Shown: positions 1 through 6,850 of the stretch, in pieces
Layout of the letters: every line of letters starts with the position of its first letter
Position numbering within the stretch: the first letter of the stretch is position 1
The notes under the pieces: generated by a model
Databases searched by the model: none
What the model was told of the DNA's origin: nothing
The model's input: the letters and a program-made list of their open reading frames with translations, nothing else
Position numbers and translations under genes: made by a program
Source of the DNA: Verrucomicrobiota bacterium
GTDB taxonomy: Bacteria > Verrucomicrobiota > Verrucomicrobiia > Opitutales > Opitutaceae
NCBI GenBank assembly: GCA_023410155.1
Contig: JAEYQF010000082.1
Coordinates: 1-14,270 of the forward strand
Reading direction: 5' to 3'
Length of the DNA: 14,270 nucleotides

Positions 1-229
1 CTTACTGTCCCACCAGCTTGAGCTAGCGGGCAGTGTAGCCAGACCGACAGGGCCGGACCGTGCGGGTTCCGCAGGGCCAAAAAAGTTTTGGTCTTTTTTT
101 GCCAGCCGCCCGCGGCGCCACTTCCGCAGACCGCAGCGCACACTTGAGGTGTCGGTTTTGCAGACTGGCCGCTTCGGCATTTCTTTGGTCGATTCCGACA
201 TTCCGACCCGCTAAGCCTCCCATCTTTCC
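1..229. other. Leader region without recognisable gene
   Basis: I recognise no gene here. One + frame is open from base 2 to the TAA at 212-214, but it has no start in the window, matches no family I know, and a 70-codon open frame is unremarkable at this GC content. Bases 4-34 can fold into an imperfect hairpin (ACTG at 4-7 with CAGT at 31-34, then CCC at 9-11 with GGG at 28-30, closing on AGC/GCT). A terminator-like element follows at 74-100. The structures probably belong to the 3' end of a gene lying to the left. I could not identify a promoter for the kinase gene that starts at 230. Confidence 0.5.
74..100 (+). terminator. Probable rho-independent terminator
   Basis: CCAAAA (77-82) pairs with TTTTGG (86-91) around a three-base loop. 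The stem can be extended by a G-T wobble and a G-C pair (76/92 and 75/93). It is followed directly by seven T residues (94-100). The stem is A/T-rich and therefore weak, but the T-run is good on the + strand and absent on the other. It would end a transcript entering from the left edge. Confidence 0.5.
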
Positions 230-1450
230 ATGTCGAAGCTCCCCGCACCTGCTCCAACCGCCAGCACTCCCACCGGCGGCAAGATCACTGATTTGGAAAT
301 CAAGGACGCGCACCTGATCTTCGGCTCAGCGTGGCGTCATCTCGAAGCGGAGATCGGCCGCGATTACCTGCGTTTCCCCAAGGAGATCATCCTGCTCGGC
401 GGCGCCCCTGGCGCCGGTAAGGGCACCAATACCAACTTCATCGCCAAGACCCGCGGCCTCACCTGCCCACCCATCGTGATGAGCGCGTTGCTCGATTCCC
501 CCGAGGCGCGACGCCTGAAGGACGCGGGCAACATGGTCGGAGATCGCGAGGTCGTGACCCTGCTGCTGAAGGAGTTGCTCAATCCGATCTACCGCGACGG
601 CGTCATCCTCGACGGCTTTCCCCGCACGCGCGTGCAGGTGGAATGCTTGAAACTGCTCGTGGACAAGATGCATGGGCTCCGTCGTGAGTTTCTGAATACA
701 CCACTGAGCATCCACTTCCGGCACCCGACCGTTCACATCATGGTGCTGTTCGTGGACGAAAAGGAGTCGATCGCCCGTCAATTGAAACGCGGCAAGGAGA
801 CTCTGATTCACAACGAGGAGGTCACCCGCACCGGCGTGGGCGACCTGTGGGAAGACCGTGCCACCGATCACGACGAGGGTCTCGCGCAACGCCGCTACCG
901 GGTGTTCAAGGAGCAGACCTGGGACGCGCTCCAGTCGCTCAAGGAGATCTTCCATTACCACTTCATCAATGCCCAGGGTCCCGTCGCCGAGGTGGAGCAG
1001 AATATTCTGCGCGAGCTCGAATACCAGAGCACGCTCGAGCTCGACCCGCGCACGGTCGATCGCCTGCGCAACATCCCGGTGGCCAGCGAGCTCATCGTGC
1101 ACGCCCGACAGGAGATGGTGAAACGGCTCGACAGTTACGAGTTTGGCCAGCCCGAGCTATTTGCCCAAGTCGTCGCCTTCGTTCAGCGCAAGGTCATGCC
1201 GATCGTGCTGCGCCATTCGATTTCGGGCGTGGCGCAGATCAACACCGAGGACGCCCTGCTCACCGACCCGACCGCGCTCGCCATGCTCATCGATATCTTC
1301 TCGGAGCGCGGCTACCACGCGGTGGTCGATGTGCATCGCATCGAGGTGCCGGAGAAGTTCGATGTCGCCACCGGCCAGATCACCTGCCGAGTGAAGAAGG
1401 TCTTCCGCATCCAGATCAGATTCCAAGGTTCGGAGATCCGCCGAGGCTGA
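230..1450 (+). CDS. Nucleoside-monophosphate (adenylate) kinase-like protein with long C-terminal extension
   Basis: 406 residues, ATG start, TGA stop. The first two thirds resemble adenylate kinase, which transfers phosphate between ATP and AMP in the cytoplasm. The P-loop GGAPGAGKGT is at residues 57-66. The family signature ILDGFPRT is at 126-133. An Arg/Asp-rich stretch around 208-225 (EDRATDHDEGLAQRRYRVF) and FINAQG at 245-250 match the region after the LID and the end of the kinase core. Two things differ from a standard 210-230-residue enzyme: about 15 extra residues between the GFPRT signature and the strand at 168-175, and about 140 residues (roughly 268-406) after the core that I cannot assign. 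The N-terminal 50 residues are also extra and Pro/Thr-rich at the start. No clear ribosome binding site precedes the ATG. It is the only + strand gene here and converges on the ABC operon. The substrate could be another NMP. Confidence 0.85.
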   Translation: MSKLPAPAPTASTPTGGKITDLEIKDAHLIFGSAWRHLEAEIGRDYLRFPKEIILLGGAPGAGKGTNTNFIAKTRGLTCPPIVMSALLDSPEARRLKDAGNMVGDREVVTLLLKELLNPIYRDGVILDGFPRTRVQVECLKLLVDKMHGLRREFLNTPLSIHFRHPTVHIMVLFVDEKESIARQLKRGKETLIHNEEVTRTGVGDLWEDRATDHDEGLAQRRYRVFKEQTWDALQSLKEIFHYHFINAQGPVAEVEQNILRELEYQSTLELDPRTVDRLRNIPVASELIVHARQEMVKRLDSYEFGQPELFAQVVAFVQRKVMPIVLRHSISGVAQINTEDALLTDPTALAMLIDIFSERGYHAVVDVHRIEVPEKFDVATGQITCRVKKVFRIQIRFQGSEIRRG

Positions 1451-1451
1451 G

Positions 1452-1493
1452 GATCTTGGAATCTCGATTTTTGATTCTCGATATTTGACTGGG
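1452..1493. repeat. Degenerate heptamer repeat (third copy of the cassette-end repeat)
   Basis: Six consecutive 7-base units start at 1452, 1459, 1466, 1473, 1480 and 1487, each beginning with GA. They are variants of GATTYTS, and the last units are degraded. The stretch matches the 31-bp repeats that flank the S23-type gene at 4149 and 4542, with about 4 differences over the best 27 bases (1459-1485). It lies one base after the kinase stop codon and has no S23-type gene or partner copy beside it. Confidence 0.7.
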
Positions 1494-1643
1494 CTGACCT
1501 GAGCCGCGGCAGAGTGCGGACCGGGACGGGACGATGGCCGGACCGGCTCGCGCGAACGCGCGCCACGAATCCCCTTCAAGGTGCGGACCGAGTCTTGGCG
1601 GATGCCGCTTGGGCTCGCACCATAGTTGCCATCGAACATCTCG

Positions 1644-2885
1644 TCACTCGTAGCGCAGCGCTTCGATCGGATCGAGGGATGACGCTTTCCAAGCGGGATA
1701 AAATCCGAAGCCTACGCCGATGCCGGAGCAGACAATCAAGCCGACCGCGGCCCAGTCCCAAGGGAAGACGATCGACGCACTCATGGAAATCGCCAGAGCG
1801 TTGCCGGCGGCCACACCCAACAAGATGCCGGCAAGGCCGCCGACGAGGGAGATCACCACCGACTCAACAAGGAACTGCGTGAGGATGCTCACCTTCCGTG
1901 CGCCGATCGATTTGCGAATGCCGATCTCCTTTGTGCGCTCGGTCACACTCACGAGCATGATGTTCATGATGCCCACGCCCGCCGCGAGCAGCGCGATGGC
2001 GCTGATCACAAACGCGCCCGCGCGCACCGCATCGGCGACTTTTCCGAAAGCGGCGATGAGCGAGTCATTGGAGTAGAGCTCGAAGTCGTTTTCGTCTTCA
2101 GGTTTCAGGCCGCGAACGATGCGCATCGCGGTCACGGCTTTGTCGAGCGTCGCGTTATAAACCATCTGCGACGGAGATTGCGTGGCGATGTTGATCGTGA
2201 ATTTCTCCGGGCCGAAATCCATGAGGAAGCGGGTGATGGGCACGATCACGATGGTATCCTGGCTCTGGCCGAAGGACGTGCCCTTTTCCGCGAACGTGCC
2301 GATCACCGTATAGGTGCGGCCGCTGACTTTGATCTGCTTATCGAGCGGCGATTCGGAGGGGAAGAGCCGTTGCACGACATCGCGACCGATGATCGCGACC
2401 GGCCGATTGAGTTCGAGGTCCGCGCCGGTGAAGTTGCGGCCGGTATCGATGGAATACTGATTGGCGGTCAGGAAGTGTTCGTTGCTGCCGCCGAACGTGA
2501 TGCCGGGCGTCGTCTTGCGGTTTTCGTAAACGGCTTGGGCGGTGCCGTCTTGGTGGAAAACCTTGAGACAAATCACCTCCGACACGCCCTCCATGAGCTG
2601 CATGTAGCGCTGCGCCTGCGCGAGGGAGATGTTGCGGCGCGATTCATATTTGTGGCGATTCTCCCCTCCCGCTTGGAGGCCGGTCGGCCATTTCCCGAAC
2701 TGAAACATGTCGGACCCGAGGAAACTCAGTCCGCTCTCGATCGAGCCGCGGAGCGCAGACACGGTGGTCATCACGCCGATCACGGAGAACACGCCGATGG
2801 TGATGCCGGCCATCGTGAGGATGGAGCGGAGTTTATTCACCCCGAGCGACCCGAAGGCCATCAGCAAGATTTCGCGGAAGAGCAT
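1644..2885 (-). CDS. MacB-type ABC transporter permease (second permease)
   Basis: 413 residues. The order is N-terminal membrane helix (about 21-43), large periplasmic domain of the MacB_PCD type (about 45-285), then three C-terminal helices (about 289-312, 335-365 and 377-397) of the FtsX family. The family hallmark GVGIMNIMLVSVTERTKEIG is at 303-322, followed by IRKSIGAR, the segment that contacts the ATPase. The end DPIEALRYE is nearly the same as in the upstream permease, but the periplasmic domains are quite different, so this is a second subunit and not a recent duplicate. It lacks its own ATPase domain, unlike Escherichia coli MacB, and must use the separate ATPase encoded at 5308-4571. 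The ATG is 7 bases after the stop of the upstream permease, so co-translation is likely. Last gene of the operon. Substrate unknown. Confidence 0.9.
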   Translation of the reverse strand: MLFREILLMAFGSLGVNKLRSILTMAGITIGVFSVIGVMTTVSALRGSIESGLSFLGSDMFQFGKWPTGLQAGGENRHKYESRRNISLAQAQRYMQLMEGVSEVICLKVFHQDGTAQAVYENRKTTPGITFGGSNEHFLTANQYSIDTGRNFTGADLELNRPVAIIGRDVVQRLFPSESPLDKQIKVSGRTYTVIGTFAEKGTSFGQSQDTIVIVPITRFLMDFGPEKFTINIATQSPSQMVYNATLDKAVTAMRIVRGLKPEDENDFELYSNDSLIAAFGKVADAVRAGAFVISAIALLAAGVGIMNIMLVSVTERTKEIGIRKSIGARKVSILTQFLVESVVISLVGGLAGILLGVAAGNALAISMSASIVFPWDWAAVGLIVCSGIGVGFGFYPAWKASSLDPIEALRYE

Positions 2886-2892
2886 GGCGATA

Positions 2893-4146
2893 TCACTCGT
2901 AACGAAGAGCGACGACGGGATCGAGGCGCGAGGCGCCCCACGCCGGCGCGAAGCCAGAGACGATCCCGGTGACCACCGACACGCCCATGCTGAGAAGCAC
3001 GAGCGCGCTGGAAAACTCGACCGGCAGACTCGGCATCGCCGCCCGCACGATCACGATCGCGGCAAAGGTGAGCGCGAGCCCGACGGCCCCACCGATGAGG
3101 CAGATCGACACGGCCTCGATGAGAAACTGCAGCAGGATGGTGCGCCGGCGTGCACCCAGCGCCTTGCGCGTGCCGATCTCCTTGGTGCGTTCCTTCACGC
3201 TGACGAAAGTGATGTTCATGATCCCGATCGCGCCGACAAAGAGCGCCAGTCCCGTGATGAACAACCCGGCGAGCGCGATGCCGGATTTGACCGGGTCGAG
3301 CTGCGCCTTGAAGGCCTGCTGTTGGTTGATCGAGAAATTGTCGCGCTCACCGGGGAGCTGGCCGCGCACCCGGCGCATCGCGCCGACGAGTTCCTCGCTC
3401 GCGTCGAGCAGGCGGTCCTTGTCGCGCACCTTCACGCGCAGCTCGGCGCCGTTGTATCCAATTCCGAAATACTTCCGGTAGGCAGCGAGGGGCATGATCG
3501 CCTGCGTGTCGAAGCTGAACAGGCCGAGAAACGAACCCTGCTTGGCCAGCACGCCGACCACGGTGAACGGCTGGCCCCGAATCAACACCGTCTGGTCGAG
3601 TGGCGACCGGCCCGGAAAGAGCGCCTCCGCCACGTCGAACCCGAGCACGCACACCTGACGGCCGGCCGCCGCCTCGGTTTCCGTGAAGAGACGGCCTTCC
3701 TCGAAATCACCTGACATGAGCCGCGAATAGTCCGCCGTCGTGCCGAACACGAAGACTCCGCTCACCTGATTCTCTCCGGCTTTCACCGCCGCTCCGCGGG
3801 CCACGACCGGCACTGCCAGTTCCAGCAGGGAGTTGGGCGTGCTCTCAATCACGCGATTGAGGTGGTCCGCGTCTTCGGGGAGAATCTTGGGGCGGTTCTG
3901 ATAATTCCACCAATCCTCGACCGGCCCCCATGGCCATTTCTGCACGTAGAGCACGTCGTCGCCAAGCATCGCGAGGCTGTTCTGAAACCCGATGTCGATC
4001 CCGCGAATCGCCGTGCCCATGAGCGTCACCGCCACGATGCCGATGATGACGCCGAGTGCCGTGAGCACCGAGCGCATCTTGTTCGCCAGAATCTGCGCGA
4101 ACGCGATGCGGAAGGACTCGGTGAGCTCGTAGATGAGAACCTTCAT
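2893..4146 (-). CDS. MacB-type ABC transporter permease (first permease)
   Basis: 417 residues from the ATG at 4146. The frame is open further upstream, but that extension runs backwards through the inverted repeat and the S23-type gene and has no family resemblance. MKVLIYELTESFRIAF is a normal beginning for this family. The first helix is at about 29-47, the periplasmic MacB_PCD-type domain at about 50-285, and the C-terminal helices at about 288-311, 335-365 and 380-403. The FtsX-type coupling motif AIGIMNITFVSVKERTKEIG is at 306-325, then TRKALGAR. The ATG overlaps the TGA of the S23-type gene by ATGA, and no Shine-Dalgarno sequence is visible: the bases just upstream are the inverted repeat itself. 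Together with the next gene it forms the membrane part of a MacAB-like exporter. Confidence 0.9.
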   Translation of the reverse strand: MKVLIYELTESFRIAFAQILANKMRSVLTALGVIIGIVAVTLMGTAIRGIDIGFQNSLAMLGDDVLYVQKWPWGPVEDWWNYQNRPKILPEDADHLNRVIESTPNSLLELAVPVVARGAAVKAGENQVSGVFVFGTTADYSRLMSGDFEEGRLFTETEAAAGRQVCVLGFDVAEALFPGRSPLDQTVLIRGQPFTVVGVLAKQGSFLGLFSFDTQAIMPLAAYRKYFGIGYNGAELRVKVRDKDRLLDASEELVGAMRRVRGQLPGERDNFSINQQQAFKAQLDPVKSGIALAGLFITGLALFVGAIGIMNITFVSVKERTKEIGTRKALGARRRTILLQFLIEAVSICLIGGAVGLALTFAAIVIVRAAMPSLPVEFSSALVLLSMGVSVVTGIVSGFAPAWGASRLDPVVALRYE

Positions 4147-4535
4147 CGGATTTTCGATTTTGGACTCTCGATTTTCGATTCCTCGCGTTGGCGAGAGAGC
4201 GTGCGGCGGGACGCCACCATGATAGCGGTGAGTTCGTGCGCTTCCTGCAGCAGGGAATCGAGCTGTGAAACTGGCACCAAGCCGTGCTCGCCCATCATCT
4301 CCAGCCGGAAGGCCGATTCGTCGGCCTCCTCTTCCACCACCGCCAGTTTCGAAACCATCTCGGCCGTCGATCGCGAACGGCACGCGGCGCGATAGTTGGC
4401 TCCGACCGAAGTCGCCGAACCTCCCAGCTGGCCGACGAGCACGCGCCCCGAGCGACTGTCAGGCATCGCGTCAATCAGCTTCAGAACGCGCAGCTCGAAT
4501 GCCTTCGTTCGTTGCTTAAGCTCCGTCTCATTCAT
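4143..4535 (-). CDS. Four-helix-bundle protein of the S23 (23S rRNA intervening sequence) family
   Basis: 130 residues from the ATG at 4535. The sequence opens MNETELKQRT, as many members of this family do, and carries the core motif SATSVGANYRAACRSRS (residues about 45-61) and VVEEEADESAFRLEMM (about 68-85). Members are all-alpha and form ring-like oligomers. Relatives lie inside 23S rRNA intervening sequences or accompany diversity-generating retroelements (avd), and the molecular function is poorly known. No reverse transcriptase is visible here. The last dozen or so residues (ESKIESPKSKIR) are encoded by the left inverted repeat, so they are probably an add-on and not part of the fold. 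The frame also stays open upstream to a GTG at 4574 that overlaps the ATPase stop; the extra 13 residues come from the right repeat. I prefer the ATG because it gives the family's usual N-terminus. The gene interrupts an otherwise standard ABC operon. Confidence 0.88.
   Translation of the reverse strand: MNETELKQRTKAFELRVLKLIDAMPDSRSGRVLVGQLGGSATSVGANYRAACRSRSTAEMVSKLAVVEEEADESAFRLEMMGEHGLVPVSQLDSLLQEAHELTAIMVASRRTLSRQREESKIESPKSKIR
4149..4179 (+). repeat. Left 31-bp inverted repeat of the S23 cassette
   Basis: 31 bases in four units of seven beginning GATTTTC, GATTTTG, GACTCTC, GATTTTC, plus a final GAT. It equals the reverse complement of 4542-4572 except at one position (C at 4165, T in the partner). 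It encodes the C-terminus of the S23-type protein and ends two bases before the permease start codon on the minus strand. It is clearly A/T-rich compared with its surroundings. Confidence 0.92.
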
Positions 4536-4541
4536 GGCCGC

Positions 4542-4572
4542 ATCGAAAATCGAGAATCCAAAATCGAAAATC
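4542..4572 (-). repeat. Right 31-bp inverted repeat of the S23 cassette
   Basis: Read on the minus strand it has the same heptamer build as the left repeat, with GATTCTC as third unit. It begins inside the TGA of the ATPase gene (stop 4573-4571) and ends six bases before the ATG of the S23-type gene. No ribosome binding site is visible between repeat and ATG. Confidence 0.92.
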
Positions 4573-5308
4573 ACTGCACTGCTTCGTCGCTCTCGATGAG
4601 GCCGTCACGAAGACGGACGATGCGGCGGGCGTGCCGGGCAATGTCCTCCTCGTGCGTGACGACAATCAGCGTGTTGCCGGCCGCGTAGAGATCCTCGAAG
4701 AGCGCCATGATCTCGACACCGGTTTTTGAATCGAGATTACCCGTCGGCTCATCGGCCAGGATGATGGAGGGACTGTTCACGAGGGCGCGAGCGATCGCGA
4801 CGCGCTGCCGCTGTCCGCCGGAAAGCTCGTTGGGCTTGTGGTGAACCCGATTGGCCAGGCCGACGTTCTCGAGCGCGAGGCGCGCGCGTTCACGGCGATT
4901 TTGCGGCGCCACGCCGGCGTAGATGAGCGGCAACTCGACGTTGTGCAGCGCATCCGACCGCGGGAGCAGGTTGAAGGTCTGGAAAACGAAGCCGATCTCC
5001 TTGTTGCGGATCGCGGCGAGTTCGTCGTCGTCCATGTCGGCGACGTTCTTGCGGTTGAATTCGTAGCGGCCCGCGGTCGGCGTATCGAGGCAGCCAAGCA
5101 TGTTCATCAACGTGGACTTGCCGGAGCCCGACGGGCCCATGATCGCGAGATACTCGTTGCGCCGGATCTGCAGGGAAACTCCACGCAGCGCGTGAATCGT
5201 CTCTGCGCCCATGCGGTAGAGCTTGGTGACGCCCTCGATCTCGATCACGAGATCGCCGGCCGGGCGCGTGATCCGAGGAGCGGAAGATGGAGCCGACGGA
5301 GGAATCAT
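4571..5308 (-). CDS. ABC transporter ATP-binding protein, MacB/LolD type
   Basis: 245 residues. It hydrolyses ATP on the cytoplasmic face to drive the two permeases. Seen directly: Walker A GPSGSGKST (58-66), Q-loop Q110 in FVFQTFNLLP, signature LSGGQRQR (162-169), Walker B IILADE (182-187) followed by PTGNLDS, and the switch His at 219 in VVTHE. These are the features of the LolD/MacB/FtsE class of ATPases, which usually act with FtsX-like permeases. The first 20 residues are Pro/Ser-rich and poorly conserved; the domain proper starts near VIEIEGVTKLY (21-31). It follows the adaptor gene by 46 bases. Its TGA overlaps a GTG that opens the S23 frame (GTGA), and in a typical operon the permease would come directly next. 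Confidence 0.93.
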   Translation of the reverse strand: MIPPSAPSSAPRITRPAGDLVIEIEGVTKLYRMGAETIHALRGVSLQIRRNEYLAIMGPSGSGKSTLMNMLGCLDTPTAGRYEFNRKNVADMDDDELAAIRNKEIGFVFQTFNLLPRSDALHNVELPLIYAGVAPQNRRERARLALENVGLANRVHHKPNELSGGQRQRVAIARALVNSPSIILADEPTGNLDSKTGVEIMALFEDLYAAGNTLIVVTHEEDIARHARRIVRLRDGLIESDEAVQ

Positions 5309-5354
5309 GATGGTCCAGGCGGGCAGCAGCAGCGGGAAAGCGCGGCGAAACCGC

Positions 5355-6737
5355 TTACTTCTTCTCCTCGGATTTGCGCGGTTTCTCGAGCTGCACCTTC
5401 ATGCCATCCTTCAGGCGTCGGCTGATCGCGGCGTAGCTGCCGGAGACGACCTCCTCGCCCTGCTGCACACCGCTCTTGATTTCGATGTGCGTGTTGTCGG
5501 CGATGCCCGTTTCGACGGGCTGCATCTTGACCGTATCGCCGGCCTTGATGAACACGACCCGCTGCAGCTTGTCGCGATTGCGCCGGGCGTCGTCGCGCTC
5601 CGTGGTGACTTCGAGGGCGTTGCCCGATTTCTCCTGCGCTTCCTTGGCCTTCTTCTGCTGGAGTTCGTCCGACGTGAGGCCGCCCTCGGCGCGGACGGTG
5701 ACGCTTTGAATCGGCACCGCGACGACGTTTTCCACCGTCTGCGTTTCGATATCGGCAGTGGCGCTCATGCCGGGGCGTAGTTGCACGTCGCGTTCGCCGA
5801 TGCGGATCTTCACGAGAAAATTGGTCACTTCATCGCTGACGCTGCCGGCAGCCTGCGCGGCGCCGCCGCTGCCCGAGGCGCCGGAGTTCAGCGCGGAACT
5901 GCCGATCTCGCGCACCGTGCCGGTGAGTTTGCGACCGGGATAAGCATCGATGGAGATGATCGCGCGGTCGTCGACCTTCACATTGACGATGTCGTTTTCG
6001 TTCACCTTCACGCGGAGTTCCATGTCTTCGAGGTTGGCCACGCGCATGACTTCGGTGCCGGTGAACTGACCTTGCGCCACCACGCGCTCACCGACTTCGC
6101 TGCTGAGCGAGCTGACGGTGCCGTCCATCGGGGCGAAGATCACGGTCTTGCTCAGCTGATCGCGCACCTGATTGAGCGTGCCCTCGGCGCTGCGGATCTG
6201 GGCAAGGGCGTTGTCATAGTTGGCCTGCGCCACATCGAGCGCGGTCTTGGCCGAGATGTAGTCAGAATCAGAGATGAGATTCTTGCGGTAAAGGTCATCG
6301 GCCCGACGATGGTCCTCCTGAGCTTTGGCGAGCTGCGCCTTGCTCTGCACCGCGGAGGCCTTGGCGCCGACGAGCGAGGCTTCCTGCTGCTCGGCGAGGG
6401 CTCGGTAGTAGTCGGGTTTGATCCTCACCAGCACGTCGCCTTTCTTGACCGACGCGCCCTCCTTGAACGGCAGGGCGATGATCTCGCCGGCCACCTCGGG
6501 TGAGATTTTCACCTCGACCTCAGGCTGCACTTTACCAGTCGCGGTGACGACCTGCGTGATGGTTTTCACCAAAGCCTTCTCGGTGGTGACCGAAACTCCC
6601 TGCTCCTTGCCCTTCGCGGAGTTCTTCGCGACGACGGCGAGCACGACGATCAGGACCACGGCGAGGATGATGAACCATTTCGCCTTGGACTTTTTCTTGG
6701 GCAGTGGGGTGGAAGGGAGCGGAGCAGCCGGTTTCAT
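5355..6737 (-). CDS. MacA-like periplasmic adaptor (HlyD/RND membrane-fusion family)
   Basis: 460 residues from the ATG at 6737. An upstream TTG at 6785 would add 16 residues before the natural-looking MKPAAPLPSTPLPKKK start and is less likely. A Lys-rich cytoplasmic stretch is followed by one membrane anchor (about 20-37). Then come the first lipoyl half (about 75-105, with ISPEVAGEI and VKKGDVLVRI), an alpha-helical hairpin (about 112-197, rich in Ala, Gln and Lys), the second lipoyl half (about 198-224, FAPMDGTVSSL) and a beta-barrel (about 239-334). The last domain is interrupted by a highly charged insertion of about 40 residues (351-391). Such adaptors link an inner-membrane transporter to a TolC-like outer-membrane channel; no such channel is encoded in the window. 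First gene of the adaptor-ATPase-S23-permease-permease operon. No Shine-Dalgarno sequence is seen. Confidence 0.9.
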   Translation of the reverse strand: MKPAAPLPSTPLPKKKSKAKWFIILAVVLIVVLAVVAKNSAKGKEQGVSVTTEKALVKTITQVVTATGKVQPEVEVKISPEVAGEIIALPFKEGASVKKGDVLVRIKPDYYRALAEQQEASLVGAKASAVQSKAQLAKAQEDHRRADDLYRKNLISDSDYISAKTALDVAQANYDNALAQIRSAEGTLNQVRDQLSKTVIFAPMDGTVSSLSSEVGERVVAQGQFTGTEVMRVANLEDMELRVKVNENDIVNVKVDDRAIISIDAYPGRKLTGTVREIGSSALNSGASGSGGAAQAAGSVSDEVTNFLVKIRIGERDVQLRPGMSATADIETQTVENVVAVPIQSVTVRAEGGLTSDELQQKKAKEAQEKSGNALEVTTERDDARRNRDKLQRVVFIKAGDTVKMQPVETGIADNTHIEIKSGVQQGEEVVSGSYAAISRRLKDGMKVQLEKPRKSEEKK

Positions 6738-6818
6738 AGCATCAGGAGGAGCACGAGAATTCAGGATGACCGCTTGCCTGATCAACTGGCAAGCGCGGGA
6801 CCCGTTCGCTCAAAACAC

Positions 6819-6850
6819 GTGTGGAGGGACCCACAACGGTCCCTCCACAC
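6819..6850. other. Perfect 13-bp stem-loop in the exporter-operon leader
   Basis: GTGTGGAGGGACC (6819-6831) and GGTCCCTCCACAC (6838-6850) are exact reverse complements around a six-base loop. On the minus strand the stem is followed by ACGTGTTTTG, only a short T-run, so it is a poor terminator. On the + strand no T-run follows. It lies 82 bases before the adaptor start. It could be a leader structure, an operator for a dimeric regulator, or a back-up terminator for the TonB receptor transcript. Confidence 0.6.

Larger units (their letters stand above)
4149..4572. mobile_element. Putative 424-bp cassette: S23-type gene between 31-bp inverted repeats
   Basis: The two ends are near-perfect inverted repeats (4149-4179 and 4542-4572). 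The only cargo is the S23-type gene. There is no transposase, and I see no convincing target-site duplication: GAT occurs just outside or at both ends, but that is too short to count. The cassette sits precisely between the ATPase stop codon and the permease start codon. A non-autonomous mobile unit, an mRNA-level intervening sequence, or a repeat pair that grew around a resident gene would all fit. Mobility is inference; the repeats and their content are seen directly. Confidence 0.6.

Noticed and set aside
1..60. tRNA-like sequence at the left edge (GCTAGCTCAAGCTGG on the minus strand)
   Set aside because: It recalls a D-arm, but I could not fold acceptor, anticodon and T arms around it; the sequence forms only an imperfect hairpin.
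1452..1493. Short regularly spaced repeats as a possible CRISPR remnant
   Set aside because: The units are 7 bases and directly adjoining with no spacers, so this is a tandem heptamer and not a CRISPR array.
1514..1589. Repeated GTGCGGACCG at 1514 and 1580 in the convergent gap
   Set aside because: Only ten bases, GC-rich, no further structure or regulatory context; likely chance.
2707..3714. 335-codon open frame on the + strand across the two permease genes
   Set aside because: It is antisense to conserved FtsX-type permeases and has highly charged low-complexity composition with no family features.
4147..4383. N-terminal extension of the first permease through the inverted repeat
   Set aside because: The frame is open but antiparallel sense is not the issue; it overlaps the S23-type gene in another frame, is Gly/Arg-rich, and the family N-terminus begins at MKVLIYELTE (4146).
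4143..4574. Diversity-generating retroelement, since avd proteins are related to S23
   Set aside because: No reverse transcriptase, template repeat or variable-repeat target is visible in the window.
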